Source: Curvularia sp. ZM96 (lineage: Eukaryota; Ascomycota; Dothideomycetes; Pleosporales; Pleosporaceae). From it: DNA of 64,000 bases. Below the pieces are notes generated by a model, which made no database searches, was not told where the DNA came from, and saw only the letters and a program-made list of their open reading frames with translations. The stretch spans positions 2,232,001 to 2,296,000 of the forward strand of contig JAJGBQ010000004.1 in the NCBI GenBank assembly GCA_022457065.1. The letters run 5' to 3'. Below, in pieces: positions 34,627 to 45,899 of the stretch (positions are counted from its first letter, which is position 1; each line of letters begins with the position of its first letter). Position numbers and translations under genes: made by a program.

Positions 34627-37572
34627 CTACAGATTGTTATCCGCCTTGAACTTATCCCACGCCTCATTCAGCGTCGCAAAGACGGCTGCACTAATCATCT
34701 TCTGCTCCGTCGTTGCGTCTTGAGAGATCTAAAGTAAGAAAGTTTTTTGTCAGCAAAACAGTATCATGTGGAAAATAGCATTAGAAAAATCTCTCACCTT
34801 GTCAGGATGCACCTTGGCAATTGCCTTCATATAGACAATCTTGACCTTGTTGGGCATGACCAAATCGCCCATGTTGACCTTCTTCCATCCTGCATCTTCC
34901 CAGAGCACTTTGTCCAGACTACCTAGCAACGCGCGCAGATTATCCGCCTTTGTGCCTTTCCACGCGATGAGCTTGGCGTCGACTTGGTCGGTAAGGGCAA
35001 ACTTCTCGTCGTCGGCGCGTTCGGCAGCGGCGTTGGCGGCTTTCATGCGCTTGACGGCTTCCGAGTCGGCAGCAGGTCGGCCACCAAGATCTGACATGGC
35101 CGATGTTTTAGGAGCAGCGGGCTTGCGAGCGGGAGGTGGGCGCTTTGCGGCAGCGGGGGCGTTGCCGGCACCGCTGGCGGCCTTCTCACAGCGATTACGG
35201 CCTGCAATGGCAATGGCGCCACCTACGCCGTTTTGAACGGCTTCTTTCCAGACGCCGTGTGCTTCTGACCACTTCTCCATGCTCTCGAGCGCCTCTGCCT
35301 TGCGCATGAGTGCCTTGCCGTAGAATTCCTTCATGTCTTTTTCGCCCTCTATGCCACCAGTGGCAATCTTCTCGCCCTCACCTTTGGAGACTCCAATGAT
35401 TGCCAATGCAGCGTCTGCATCTGCAATGGCTGCTTTTGGATCGCCGACCTTGATGTTGGTGATTGCGCGGTTGCAGAGCACAACAATGGTCACAGGATGT
35501 GATGGGGGAAGAGGACTGAGTGCAGAAGAGTAGGCGTCATGGGCGGCCGAATAGTCTCCACGCTTGAACGCTTCTGATCCTTTTTGCCGGGCGGCCGAAG
35601 ACGAACTGAGAGCTGAGGATGATACTGGAGGAATCTGCCGTGGAGGGGCTTTGGGCCTTGGTGGGCTTGGTGCGCGTGCTGGAGTGGGCGCCTTTGGCTT
35701 CGAGGCTGTTTGAAGAAAAGGGTTTTTAGACTGAGGCGATACTGGTTGCCGCGGGGTCTGTTTTGGCGCTGTAGGCTCCGGAGAGAAGAGGTCTACTTGT
35801 TGCTCTGGCTGGGGTGTGGCCTTTTTCCGTCGTGCTGGACTGACATACGCCTGAGAACCTTGTTCTTCTATTTCTTGACGAGTTAGCCTGGTGGCTGGTC
35901 GCTTGTCCAAGGCTGGAGATTGTTGCCGTTGAGAAGAAGAAGATTGAGACGGTATGCGGTCAGAGTGACCGCTTCGGCTAGCCTCGTGCTCTCTCCTTTG
36001 TCGGACTGGCAGCTGATCAGCCTGTTGGCGCATCTCGCTCGTCCGAGAAGGCTTGGTGGGTCGGCCACCAGCTTCCAGCATCATGGCCTCATCCGTAGCG
36101 GTTTGTTTGGATGATTGCTGTCTGCCTGAGCGAGCAGAGGCCTCTGCTGCTTGAGCATCTCGCATCCACTTCGGCATGTTGGGATCGCCCTCCTGTTGAA
36201 AGTCGGCCACGGCCTTTTGGACTTGCTTCCGACCCGTCTTCCACAGAGAGTTTGCGGATTTGAGCAGGTTGTTGCCAATCTCTGAGGCCATCTGCGTCAT
36301 GTCCTTGTCTTGACCATCTGGCCTGCGTGAGCCGGATCGACTGCGTGCTCCTTCGTCCTGCATCCAAGCTGGCCTGGATCCACCTGCGCGAGGTTCTCTC
36401 GAAGATTCTCGCCCGTTTTGCCTGCTGTTTGCTCGCCTCGGGCGGTCCTCGAAATCTTCATGTTCATGACGGGATGGGTCGCGGCTCTGCGATTGTGTCT
36501 TCTGCTTCGCCTCGGCATGTGCCTGGTTCAGCAACCAGCCTACTGCAGCCTGCACATCCAAGCCAGAGTCCGTGGTGGCCAATGCAATGGCTGACTTTTC
36601 GGCCGGGAATCCCATATCCACCAGTTCAGCGACAGCTTTGTCGTGCGCATTCTGTGGGCTTGAAGAACGTCGGCTGGTACCCGGAGAGGCTTCATTGACC
36701 ATTGGCTTAGGCTCCTCCTTTTGCTGAAACTCAGAGACCGGTTTGCCCAGCAAACCTAATATATCGTCATCGCCATCGTTTGTCGCAGGCGGAGGTGCAG
36801 GCGAAGCCGTCTTTTGCGCCATCTGCTTGAGGCCAAAGACATCGTCATCGTCATCTATGAGCGCATTGTTACCGGACGAGGGCTGCGGTAGGGGCGTATG
36901 GCCTCGAGAGACATGTGCGCCGTGTGCGGGCGTGCTCCGGCCGCTGCTTTGCGAAGGGACGGGGAAATGGCTTGAGCGGTCGACGGGAGCGGCGGAATTG
37001 AAGGCTGCCAGCAGGTCGGCCTCATCATGGGAGGATGGCTCGGGACGCCTTATACTCGTGTCTAAGCCTGCGAATGGCTTGTTGATAGTCTGTGACAGAC
37101 GTTGGTTGGTGAATGGGTTGTTTGAGGCTGGCGGGGCAGCAATCGCAGCAGGGTCTGGGGTGCTCTTTCCACTTCCCAACGTATCCCAATGCTTCGAGTC
37201 GGCGCTGCCAAACGTGGTATCCCATTGCTTCCGCTTTTCTGCCTCCAACCTCGCCTTTTCCTCTTGTATCTGCCTCTGTCTCTCTTGCAGGGAGAGATTG
37301 CTCGTCGAGTCTTTTGGTTTGGTCGAGGCCACGAGACTGGCGAAGCTATCGTTGGCCGGGGTTGCTGGTTTCGAGGGCGCTTTGAGGGGCTGGCTGCCGC
37401 TGAGGCTTGCACCTAGACCGGAGGGCTGCGCAGAGAGGGCAGAGAGCGGGGTGGAGCGGCCGGAGAGCTGAGGCGTGGGGCTTTGGCGGAAGGGTGGGAA
37501 GGCCGCGGGGGTGTTGTTGGTAGGGGGCTTTTTGGCGGGCTGGGACCAGTCAAGACCAGCTAAATCGTCCAT
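34627..37572 (-). CDS. SWA2: Auxilin-like J-domain protein (Swa2 type): UBA, TPR and DnaJ domains
   Basis: Two exons on the minus strand, 37572-34798 and 34728-34627 (69-nt intron), giving 958 aa. Auxilin/Swa2 recruits Hsp70 to clathrin-coated vesicles to strip the coat. Residues 1-300 are disordered, with Trp/Phe-containing short motifs (start MDDLAGLDWSQP) suited to clathrin/adaptor binding. A UBA domain lies at about 310-352 (ELVDMGFPAEKSAIAL), a TPR region at about 660-780 (GSEAFKRGDYSAAHDAYSSAL), and a C-terminal J domain at about 870-958 with the HPDK tetrad at 922-925, exactly at the splice site. The last exon supplies helix IV (NEAWDKFKADNNL). UBA-TPR-J order is that of yeast Swa2, which supports the symbol; the protein is longer than yeast Swa2 (668 aa), mainly by disordered sequence. 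Confidence 0.9.
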
Positions 37573-39626
37573 GGTGATTGTGTTATCGGAGATGTGTTAG
37601 GCAGTGTGCACGCTAAACTTCATATCATGATTGCGGGTTGTAGTACATGACACGTCCAAGCTGTGATGCAGATGGTCGGGCGCGCTTGTCGCTTCGCGCC
37701 ACAGGTACAGCCGCATCACGTGCCACATGCAGGGTCCGCGGTAGTGTCGCGACGACGTTTGTTGTGGAGGGCAAAAAGCAACCATAACCGCTCACTACCT
37801 ACTGTGCGTTGTGCAAGCACGACTTGACCTGAACGTGCTTGGGCATCGACTCCAAGGCGAAGCATCTAGCTAGGCGTGACGACAAGGCAAAGGTAGCTTG
37901 CTGTGCCCTACGAAACAAGACCAGAATGCATCTTTGGCAGTGTGCGCGGCTGGGCTAGCCGCGAGGATAAGTTGCCGTTTTGGGTAAAAGGGCAGAGAGA
38001 GCCGAGGAGCCAGTGGGCGTCAAAAGACGTTGGGTGTCAGGGAGCCCTATGGGCGTGTCAAGGGATAGCGTGGCCAATGTCGTGCAGACGGAGCTGAAGT
38101 CGACATGGCAGGACCTTGCAAGCGCATTGGCGCAAGCAGTTGCAGCGCAGCAAGAAGAGGAGGAGGAGTCGTCGAGGCGACTGAGTCGGTGGCTGTCCGG
38201 TTAAGATTTGGTCAGTGTTGGGCTGCGGTGCACCGCGACCGCGGAGATGGAGACGGGGGCGACCCGACTGCGAGGCCCCTGAGCTCGATGGTTGGCCAGG
38301 CATGCTTATGTCGAGGCAGCATGGCATCGTGATTGAGTGACTGATTCGGCTCGGAGGGTGGCATGGGCCTGACTCGGGCCGAAAGAAAGCGAAAGGCCAT
38401 TAGTCAGTGGCGGCTCAGGAACCGGCCCCGCGTGCAGCTAGGCTGGTGCTAGCAGGGCGTGCAAGCAGACGCGCAGCGGAGGGCGGATGCCTGGGGCAGT
38501 TTGGAAGAAGAAGAAGGGGCGAGGGCTGCCCGGGCAGTGATTTGATATTGCGCTGGGCGCGTGTGCAGCGAGCTGCGGCCAGGCTAAGGAAGACCGCGAG
38601 AGTCGGTGGGCTACTATAGCACAGGCACAGCACAGGCAGGCGACGCTCAGATGGGTTTGCGGATTTGCCGAGCCGCAACCCGCGGCCACGGTATCAGAGT
38701 CGTGCCGCCCGCGTCTCCCCGATGTAGGGGGAGGGATGCTGAGTCAGGGCAGGCGCCGGGCCCAAAGGGGCGCGCGGCCGAGGGCAGGCATTGGGAACAG
38801 AACAGAAGGCTTGGCCGCGCGCAGCAGGGCTCCCTGCCACGAACGATACATGGACCAGGCACGAACGAGTGGCTATCCTGCGAAGGGAGCTCATCGCGTG
38901 CGCCCATGTTCCGATGCAGCGAGGCAGCCGAGACCCTGCAGCCCGCCCCGCCGCGCGCAGTTTCACCATTGGCTGCTGGGCCTTTGCAGCGGCCGCGGCA
39001 GGTCGAGGGCAAGAATAGTCGGGGGGCAACGACGGCGAGAGAGGGGGCCTGCCACGGTGCACAGAGCACGCCCTCACGCACCCTCCGTCGCCGACTCCCT
39101 CTTGCACAGCGTTCGGTAGAGTTGCAAGCTGCGCACCGTAGTCGACCGGTCCGGTCGAGCCATGCTCGAGGGTTTATTGCTGCCCTGCTAGCGCCGCGAC
39201 AGTGTGCCGTTCATTCGACGCGGAAGGGCCAGGGGCACACACGCCCGCCGCCAGCGCCTATGCTCGCGGCACCAAATACATTACGCTCTGCGCCAGCAGC
39301 CGACGCGTCCCTGCGAAGCTTTTTGCGCTCAGTCTGCCTGCACCCTCAGGACCGTCCCCAAGCCTCGCTCTGCTCCAGCTCCCTCCTCGCACTACCGCCG
39401 CTCAAGAGGGTCCCCTTGCAGTTCAAGCTCCACCCGCGCTGTCGCTTGCGCTTTCTTCGTCCAGGGATCTCCCGGTAACGGTCCCGCCCAGCCAACAAGC
39501 GCGGCGATCGCCGTCTTTCGAGCAACCTCGACCGACTCGAGCATACCTTTCCTTGCTTCCCCAGCAATCCTCACAACCAGCCCTCCGCCTGCCTGCCCTC
39601 CCTCTCCTCTCTCGCCGCGCACCAGC
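37573..39626. other. GC-rich divergent promoter region of auxilin-like gene and URC4
   Basis: About 2 kb between divergent starts. From 38400 to 39600 the sequence is GC-rich, so long frames (up to 290 codons at 38606-39478) occur in several phases at once; none has motifs or consistent codon preference. The last part is probably the URC4 leader. Confidence 0.5.
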
Positions 39627-41273
39627 ATGCGTCTCTTCAATCGCAAGGGCTCCAAGCCTCAGGTCTCTCCCGGCACCAGCCAACCCAACAGCTCCAATGG
39701 CTCGCTGCGCTCCCCTGGTCCCACGCCAAACGGCTCTCGCCCGACCAGCTTTCCAGACATTCCGCTGCCAAAGGCCCCAGACCCATCGCTCGACCCGGCC
39801 GGCTACCTGCGCAGCATCCACGCCGTGCGCGAGCGCTCCCGCCTCGTCCTCGAAAAGGCCAAAAAGAACCAGCTCAAGCACTTTACCGTCGACATGAGCA
39901 AGTTTGGAGACGCCGCCAGCTTCGTCGTCTCCATAATCAAGGTGAGACTAGCCATGCCCTGCCCCAGCCCACACTATGCTCTAACACCAAACCCCCCCAC
40001 CAGCGCGATTATGCTCCCGACTACGCTTCCATCCCCCCACATGGCAGGTGGCAGCACTTTGACGTCGGCGGTCGACCGCGAATTGACCAGCTCATGGCCT
40101 CATGGCCCTCCACCGTCGACAACCAGGAGCGCACCCGCCGTCTGCTCGATCTGTTTCTTGTTTCCGTCCTGCTCGATGCTGGCGCCGGAACAAAATGGCA
40201 GTACAAGAGCAAGGAGTCGGGCAAGGTCTACCGTCGTAGCGAGGGCCTCGCCGTTGCCAGTCTGGAAATGTTCAAGGCCGGTGTCTTCAGCAGCGACCCC
40301 AAGGAGCCGTACCAAGTCGACAGTGCCGGCCTCAAGAAGCTCGACGTCGCTGCAGTAGCCCGTGGTCTTCAAGTGAGCGCCTCGAATCCAATTGATGGTC
40401 TTGAGGGCCGCACCAGTCTGCTGCTTCGTCTCGGAGAAGCACTGCAAAACCAAGAAGTCTTTGGCCTCGAAGCACGCCCCGGAAACATGCTCGGTACGCG
40501 ACATTCTATGGATGATAACTTTGACTTGGGCTAACACAATCAGACTACCTCCTTTCCCACCCCACCACACAAGCATCCTCTGTCCCCATCATTCCTCTGC
40601 CCACCCTCTGGAATACCCTCATGGACAGCCTCACTCCCATCTGGCCCGCATCGAGAACCCAAATTGACGGCGTGCCCATGGGCGACGCATGGCCGTGCTC
40701 AGTCATGCCATCACATCCAACCCACCCTTGGGAAAACATTGTCCCATTCCACAAACTCACCCAGTGGCTGGCCTACTCGCTCATGGTACCCATGACCAGG
40801 CTACTCCACGTCCACTTTGCCGGAGCCGAACTCCTGACCGGACTGCCCGAATATCGAAACGGCGGTCTCTTCATCGACGTCGGTGTCCTAACACTCAAGG
40901 CTGATGACCAAGCCCGCGGCCTTGCCCAATACCAAGCCAACGCGCAGCAAAAGGGACAACCAAGTATGGAGGTGGTTCCCATGTTCACCGCAGACGACGA
41001 CGTCATTGTCGAATGGCGCGCAGCCACGGTTGGACTGCTCGACGAGCTGCTTGTCGAGGTAAACAAGCTGCTGCGCCTGAGCGGCCCAGAAAAATTAACC
41101 CTGGCGCAGATGCTCGAAGCGGGAAGTTGGAAGGTAAGTCAGAATGCGACACCAGACTAATTGGAGCAAACGCTGACTCGCATCAACAGGGAGGTCGAGA
41201 AATTGCCGAAGTGTCGCGGCCCAACACTAAAGAACCGCCGATCATGATCCTCTCGGATGGCACTGTTTTCTAA
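39627..41273 (+). CDS. URC4: Uracil catabolism protein 4 (DUF1688)
   Basis: Four exons: 39627-39941, 40004-40493, 40544-41133 and 41190-41273, giving 492 aa, normal for the DUF1688/Urc4 family. Urc4 is one of the proteins of the fungal URC pathway that releases nitrogen from uracil; its exact reaction is not settled. The family pattern is visible throughout: AGYLRSIHAVRERSRLVLEKAK near residue 50-75, HFDVGGRPRIDQL, LDLFLVSVLLDAGAGTKWQY, EGLAVASLEMF, PIIPLPTLWNTLMDSLTPIW, VPFHKLTQWLAYSLM, YRNGGLFIDVGVL, VEWRAATVGLLDEL, and the end GGREIAEVSRPNT...PPIMILSDGTVF supplied by the last exon. All introns are 50-62 nt with GT..AG ends. The start is the ATG at 39627; the first 45 residues are Ser/Pro-rich. 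Confidence 0.94.
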
Positions 41274-42076
41274 GATACCCCCTTTCTTCGATTGTTCCGC
41301 CTCTTTTCGCTTCATTTTAACATACCATACCGACTGTGTGCAGCGGAAGCACGCTCCCGATCTTGAGGCTGTCCCTCACCCACGCCGCAATAAGGACCTT
41401 CTACTCTGGGCCCAGTGCATGGGATTTCATGATACACGATCTTGACGGTCGCATATGGTGGCTAGGCTTTTTTGTTCATATGTTCTGCTTCGTCACATCG
41501 ACCCACGTGTGCAATTTTTTTTTATGTTTTTTATTTGTTATTCATTTACATATACACACACACACACACACACAAAGTCACAGCGCTGTTGGGCTACCTG
41601 TTCTCTTCTGTTGTAATATTCCGCCATTTACCAAGGAGCTTTTTGGGAAACAAAAAAATTGGTCAATTAGCCAAGCAGTCGAGCCGATTGGATTACAGCC
41701 AGTAGCTTGTGATTGTACGATTGATAAGATTGCTTTTTAATCTGTAAACCATGTCGAAATTGGCTTCCATGAACGTGAGGGACCTTGTGACGTGCAGGCC
41801 GTGCTTACGTACATTGTGAATGCTTTGTTTGCCGCTCCGACCACTGCTGTTTCAATGCTGCTAATGCAAGGATGGGCCTCTATAAGTCTCCACGTGTGCT
41901 GAACATTGTGGAGAGCGGAAAGGTGGCCCCACCGCCAAGCAGGTGCAGCGGCTGCTTGCACATGCTCACGTCGCGCGTCCAAGCTCCACGCCCTCCCATC
42001 TGCATCCTGTGTTTACGATACGTCATCCTACTTCCTACACCACCCGACAACCCTGACAACCCCGACAACCCTCAGC
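41274..42076. other. Intergenic region between URC4 and GTR1
   Basis: 800 bases: URC4 3' flank (T-rich, with a CA microsatellite) and GTR1 promoter. The GTR1 leader ends with repeated CCCGACAACCCTGACAACC-type units (about 42046-42070). No gene seen. Confidence 0.5.
41555..41574. repeat. (CA)10 microsatellite
   Basis: Ten perfect CA units in the 3' flank of URC4. Confidence 0.9.
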
Positions 42077-43236
42077 ATGAATTCCATAAAGCGGCAGAAG
42101 CAGCGCAAGGTGCTGCTCATGGGCAAGAGTGGCGCTGGCAAGTCATCGATGAGAAGCATCGTCTTCAGCAACTATGTCGCCAAAGACGTGCGTAGGCTGG
42201 GCGCCACAATCGATGTCGAGCACAGCAACATCAAGTTCATGGGCAACCTCATGCTTAACCTCTGGGACTGCGGAGGGTGAGTTGCATTGTGTCTGCCGCT
42301 GAAACAAGCTGACCCATCGCAGTCAGGACGGCTTCGTCGAGAACTACCTTAACCAGTCTCGAAACCACGTCTTTGGTTCTGTCGCTGTGCTCATCTTTGT
42401 CTTTGATATTGAGTCGCGCGAGTTTGCAGCCGACGTCGTTTCCTATTCCAACATTATTCGCGCCCTCCACGAATGTAGTCCCAGCGCAAAGGTCTTTTGC
42501 CTAATACACAAGATGGATCTTGTCCAAGCACGCCTCCGACAGGCCATGTTCGACGAGCGTGCAGAGTACATCCGCGAGGCTAGCGAGGGATTCAAGGATA
42601 CGGTCGAGTTCTTTGCGACAAGCATTTGGGACCAGAGCTTGTACAAGGCTTGGACCAAGATAATCTACTATTTGATACCAAACGCCGGCACAATCGAGGC
42701 TCTATTGGAACAGCTTGCCGAGGTCATCGACGCAAGGGAACTGATATTGTACGAGCGGACAACCTGTCTGACGGTAGCACATGTCACCAGGCAGACTGAG
42801 GAATCCAATCCTTTCACCGACCGGTTCGAACGCATCTCAAGTATCCTCAAGACACACAAGCAGAGCATGGCGTATGTGGCTATCTCCCAGGTCGTCTTCA
42901 AGCATTTACTAACATTTGACTAACAGAAAACATACCAACATCCCCGCTGGCAGCGCAAACTTTGCCGAAATGCAAATCAAAACCGGCCGCTTCATGTTTT
43001 TCATCACCCGACTAACAGAGAACACAAACCTCGCCGTTGCCATTCCGCCCTCTGAACAAGTCTTCAATGCCGCACGTGTCAATATATTCCAAGTACGACC
43101 AAAGTTTGCTGAGCTAGATATTGCAGCCAAGCCTCGACCGCCGATTCAGCAGGCATTTGCTGGGTCTGCAGATACAATGGGTGATGCTTCAGAGAGAAAG
43201 GCACGAGATACGGCGATGCACGGCTCTGGAAACTAG
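42077..43236 (+). CDS. GTR1: Rag-family GTPase Gtr1 (RagA/B type)
   Basis: Three exons: 42077-42276, 42323-42871 and 42927-43236, giving 352 aa. Gtr1 pairs with Gtr2 on the vacuole as part of the EGO complex and signals amino acid sufficiency to TORC1. Visible G-protein motifs: P-loop GKSGAGKS at residues 16-23, switch region with GATIDVEHS, G3 motif WDCGGQ at 63-68 (split by intron 1), and HKMD at 129-132 in the G4 position. The second half forms the Rag-specific roadblock-like domain (TSIWDQSLYKAWTKI, then FERISSILKTHKQS). Its C-terminus carries a non-conserved tail after IFQVRP. The second intron contains two CTAAC branch-like words just before the acceptor. RagA-like rather than RagC-like features (no N-terminal extension) support Gtr1. 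Confidence 0.95.
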
Positions 43237-44068
43237 GGGACAGAGGACTGTTGTGGCAATACAAACAGGGCTAATGAATTTATGGACAAACTAATATCAG
43301 GACAGGGACAAGAGTTGACACGGCAGCACGGGAGCAGGTGGACTGGAGACGAGAGCAAGGCAGAACAAGTCGCCAAAGCCAAGAAGTTCCTGCAGGACTA
43401 CGCCCGCTAAGAAAGTGAGAGTGGAAAATCATGGGCCGTGAGGTCACTTGCAAGCACCTCTTTTGCGGCTGAATAGGTGTGTTGCAGAACTGACCGAGTC
43501 TTGAAGCTGAAAGTTGTACAAGGCGCCGAGAGACGCTACCTGGAGCTTGACGTCTTCTTAGCGAGATCTTCTTCAAGGGTGCCAAACACACTTTCTTGAA
43601 ATCGTTCCACTGTCATTCAGCTCTGAGATTACAGGGAAGCATCGAACAAGAAGCACGTGGATTGAAGAATGCTGTAGCGCATGAGGCTGACAGTCAGCTC
43701 GGAGTTACCCGAGTGTGCTAGGCGTGCATAACATGTAGATAAGGCACGCGCCCCTCCTTCTCGGCCAAGCTACTTACCTAAGAAAACTTACATACCCCTC
43801 ACATGGCATGTTCTTCGTTTCATGAAAGATCAGGGTGTTGTCTGTGTGCAATATTTTAAAGTTTAGAACTCGGGAAGATCATCTTTCTAGCGTCAAAGAG
43901 GGAAAAATGGGGATGATGTGAGGTGTGTGGACAATATCATGATAAGCCCTGCTTTGATCTGCATATCTCTCAAACTGCCACATACCCCCTTTTTCCCCCT
44001 AAAACATGGGGAAAATTGCAACCTCGCAGATCCGCGCGCACGACATATGTCTTATCTAGCCTGTTGAA

Positions 44069-44087
44069 GTAGGTAGGCCTTACCTAC
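44069..44087. repeat. Short inverted repeat GTAGGTA / TACCTAC
   Basis: Seven-base arms at 44069-44075 and 44081-44087 separated by GGCCT. It could form a small hairpin or be a palindromic binding site; it sits about 830 bases after the GTR1 stop. Confidence 0.55.
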
Positions 44088-44157
44088 CCTACCTTCGCTT
44101 GTTCCAAACGGCGATCATCCCGCCGCTACTACGTACCATCATTGTCATCATGATCCG

Positions 44158-44175
44158 CGTCAGCGTCAGCGTCAG
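44158..44175. repeat. (CGTCAG)3 hexanucleotide repeat
   Basis: Three perfect CGTCAG units between GTR1 and the sugar transporter gene. Confidence 0.75.
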
Positions 44176-45899
44176 TGTCTTAGACTAGTCACTCCCTATC
44201 ACATGTATGTTAAACGGGGGGCAGCGGGAGCGGAGTATACTAGCTTTCCTCCTAGCTATGCAGCCAAGAAGAAGCACCTGACTTTTTACGACTATGCTAC
44301 TTTTCATGTCCTTTTGCATAATGGAGAACGGACATCAAACAAGTCCGTTTTTCTTTCTTTTTCTTTTTTTTGCTCCTCCTCGTCTCTTGATTTGAACAAA
44401 ATGGAGCTATTAACTAGCTAGAAAAGACGAGGAAGTAGTTGGTGATAAGTTAGTGAGGTTAGCGAAGTTTTGGCCCCCTATTCGCTATGTGGGGAGGCTC
44501 TTTTTTCTTTTTTCTTTTTTCCTAGAGTTGAAGATGGAGGGGAGGTAAGCGGGAATGTTTGATTGGAGATGGGGAGGTTTATGCATGTGTGCGTGTCGTG
44601 TGTGCACAAGTAGGAACGCCTAATGGAGATAAGAATACGGGGATGCATGGGCCAAGGAATGGAGGGACGAGCCAAGCGAAAATGCGGGGGAAAATCATGG
44701 AGAGGGATGGAGGGTGGGTTGGGAGATGGTGCTAGAGACTTTGTGGAGCAAGGGCGGTGAGGCTGTATAAGGACGGGAAGGATAGGTGCGATTTTGGGTA
44801 TGTATGTGTGTGCATGAATAAGAGGATGGAGTGAGGATATATTCACGTCTTCGTTTTATCCTCTCACTCTCTCCCCGCTGCACTCGAATGGAGAATACTT
44901 GAATGCAGAGGTGGGGTTCTTCGTATGGGCTGATACCTAGCTTGGCAACATGGGCCCCCGCCCTATTGCTGCTGTGAGAATGTCAAATGAATACAAAATA
45001 GGAAAATGCAAAAAAAAAAAATGGACAACTTAGAGTTTGAAATGTCCGCTGGCACCATCGGCTATGCCGTCTCTTGGCTAACTTTTTTTCTTGTCGTGCT
45101 GTTGATTTTTGTTCGTCTCTTGGTGATGGTGATGGTCCCGCCGATTGCCTGAGAAAACCAAGATCGATGCTGAGCCAAAGCCAAGGCGCGTGTAATATCG
45201 GCAGCTCTCTGCGGATGTTTTGGCTTTTGTCAGGTATGAACGGAATTAAACCTTAAGTTTGAGTGTTTTTACATCCTGCTTGAAAGTACCGTTTTTCAAA
45301 ACTCTCTTCACCGGTTGATATCTAAGGTTCTGTGGACTTGGAAGTTCGGGAACAACTCCATAGCCTTGTTTTGTCTCGAATATCGACAGATAAACGCAAG
45401 CCGGGGCCAAGTCGTCTCAACATGGGGTCACCTGGTACTTTTTCTCTTGGCCAACAGCTTTTCTCGTCTTGTCCTCAGCAACTCCAAGGCGCGACCAAGA
45501 CAAGAGAAAAAAGTGAGCGCCAAGGCAACTTCTCCACCTTACGCTTTCACGCCGCCGACGTTACGTGCCTCAAGAATGAATGCAACCTGTGCCGCCTCGA
45601 CACCGCCATTGGCTCGTTTGCCTTTGTACCGCGTGACGCGATCTAATCGAGGGCAATGAATGTACAAACAGCCAACCAATTCTACAAGCTGCGCGGGGCG
45701 GGGATATGCAGCTCTCGACAAAGGGAAATACCCCAGACTTGTGACTGCAAACGGACCTGCAAGGCAGCCATGGCCCGAATCACTCTCACCCCTGCTCCCT
45801 CAGATATTAAGCAAACGTACCCCCGGAAGTGAACGTATTTAAGATTCAACCGTTCCACAAACACGCGCTCGAAGCTTTCTCTCCCTCGCGTGGTTCAAC

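Larger units (their letters stand above)
43237..45899. other. 2.7-kb intergenic region
   Basis: No gene is supported. A CGTCAG triplet repeat (44158-44175), a GTAGGTA/TACCTAC inverted pair (44069-44087) and T- and A-rich runs near 44340-44520 and 45010 are present. Frames of about 100 codons at 45315-45659 have no motif. Confidence 0.45.

Noticed and set aside
36743..37471. 242-codon plus-strand frame within the auxilin-like gene
   Set aside because: Antisense to Ser/Pro/Gln-rich disordered coding sequence; no motif.
38606..39478. 290-codon plus-strand frame upstream of URC4
   Set aside because: Several overlapping frames on both strands are open at once because the DNA is GC-rich; no domain and no consistent codon preference.
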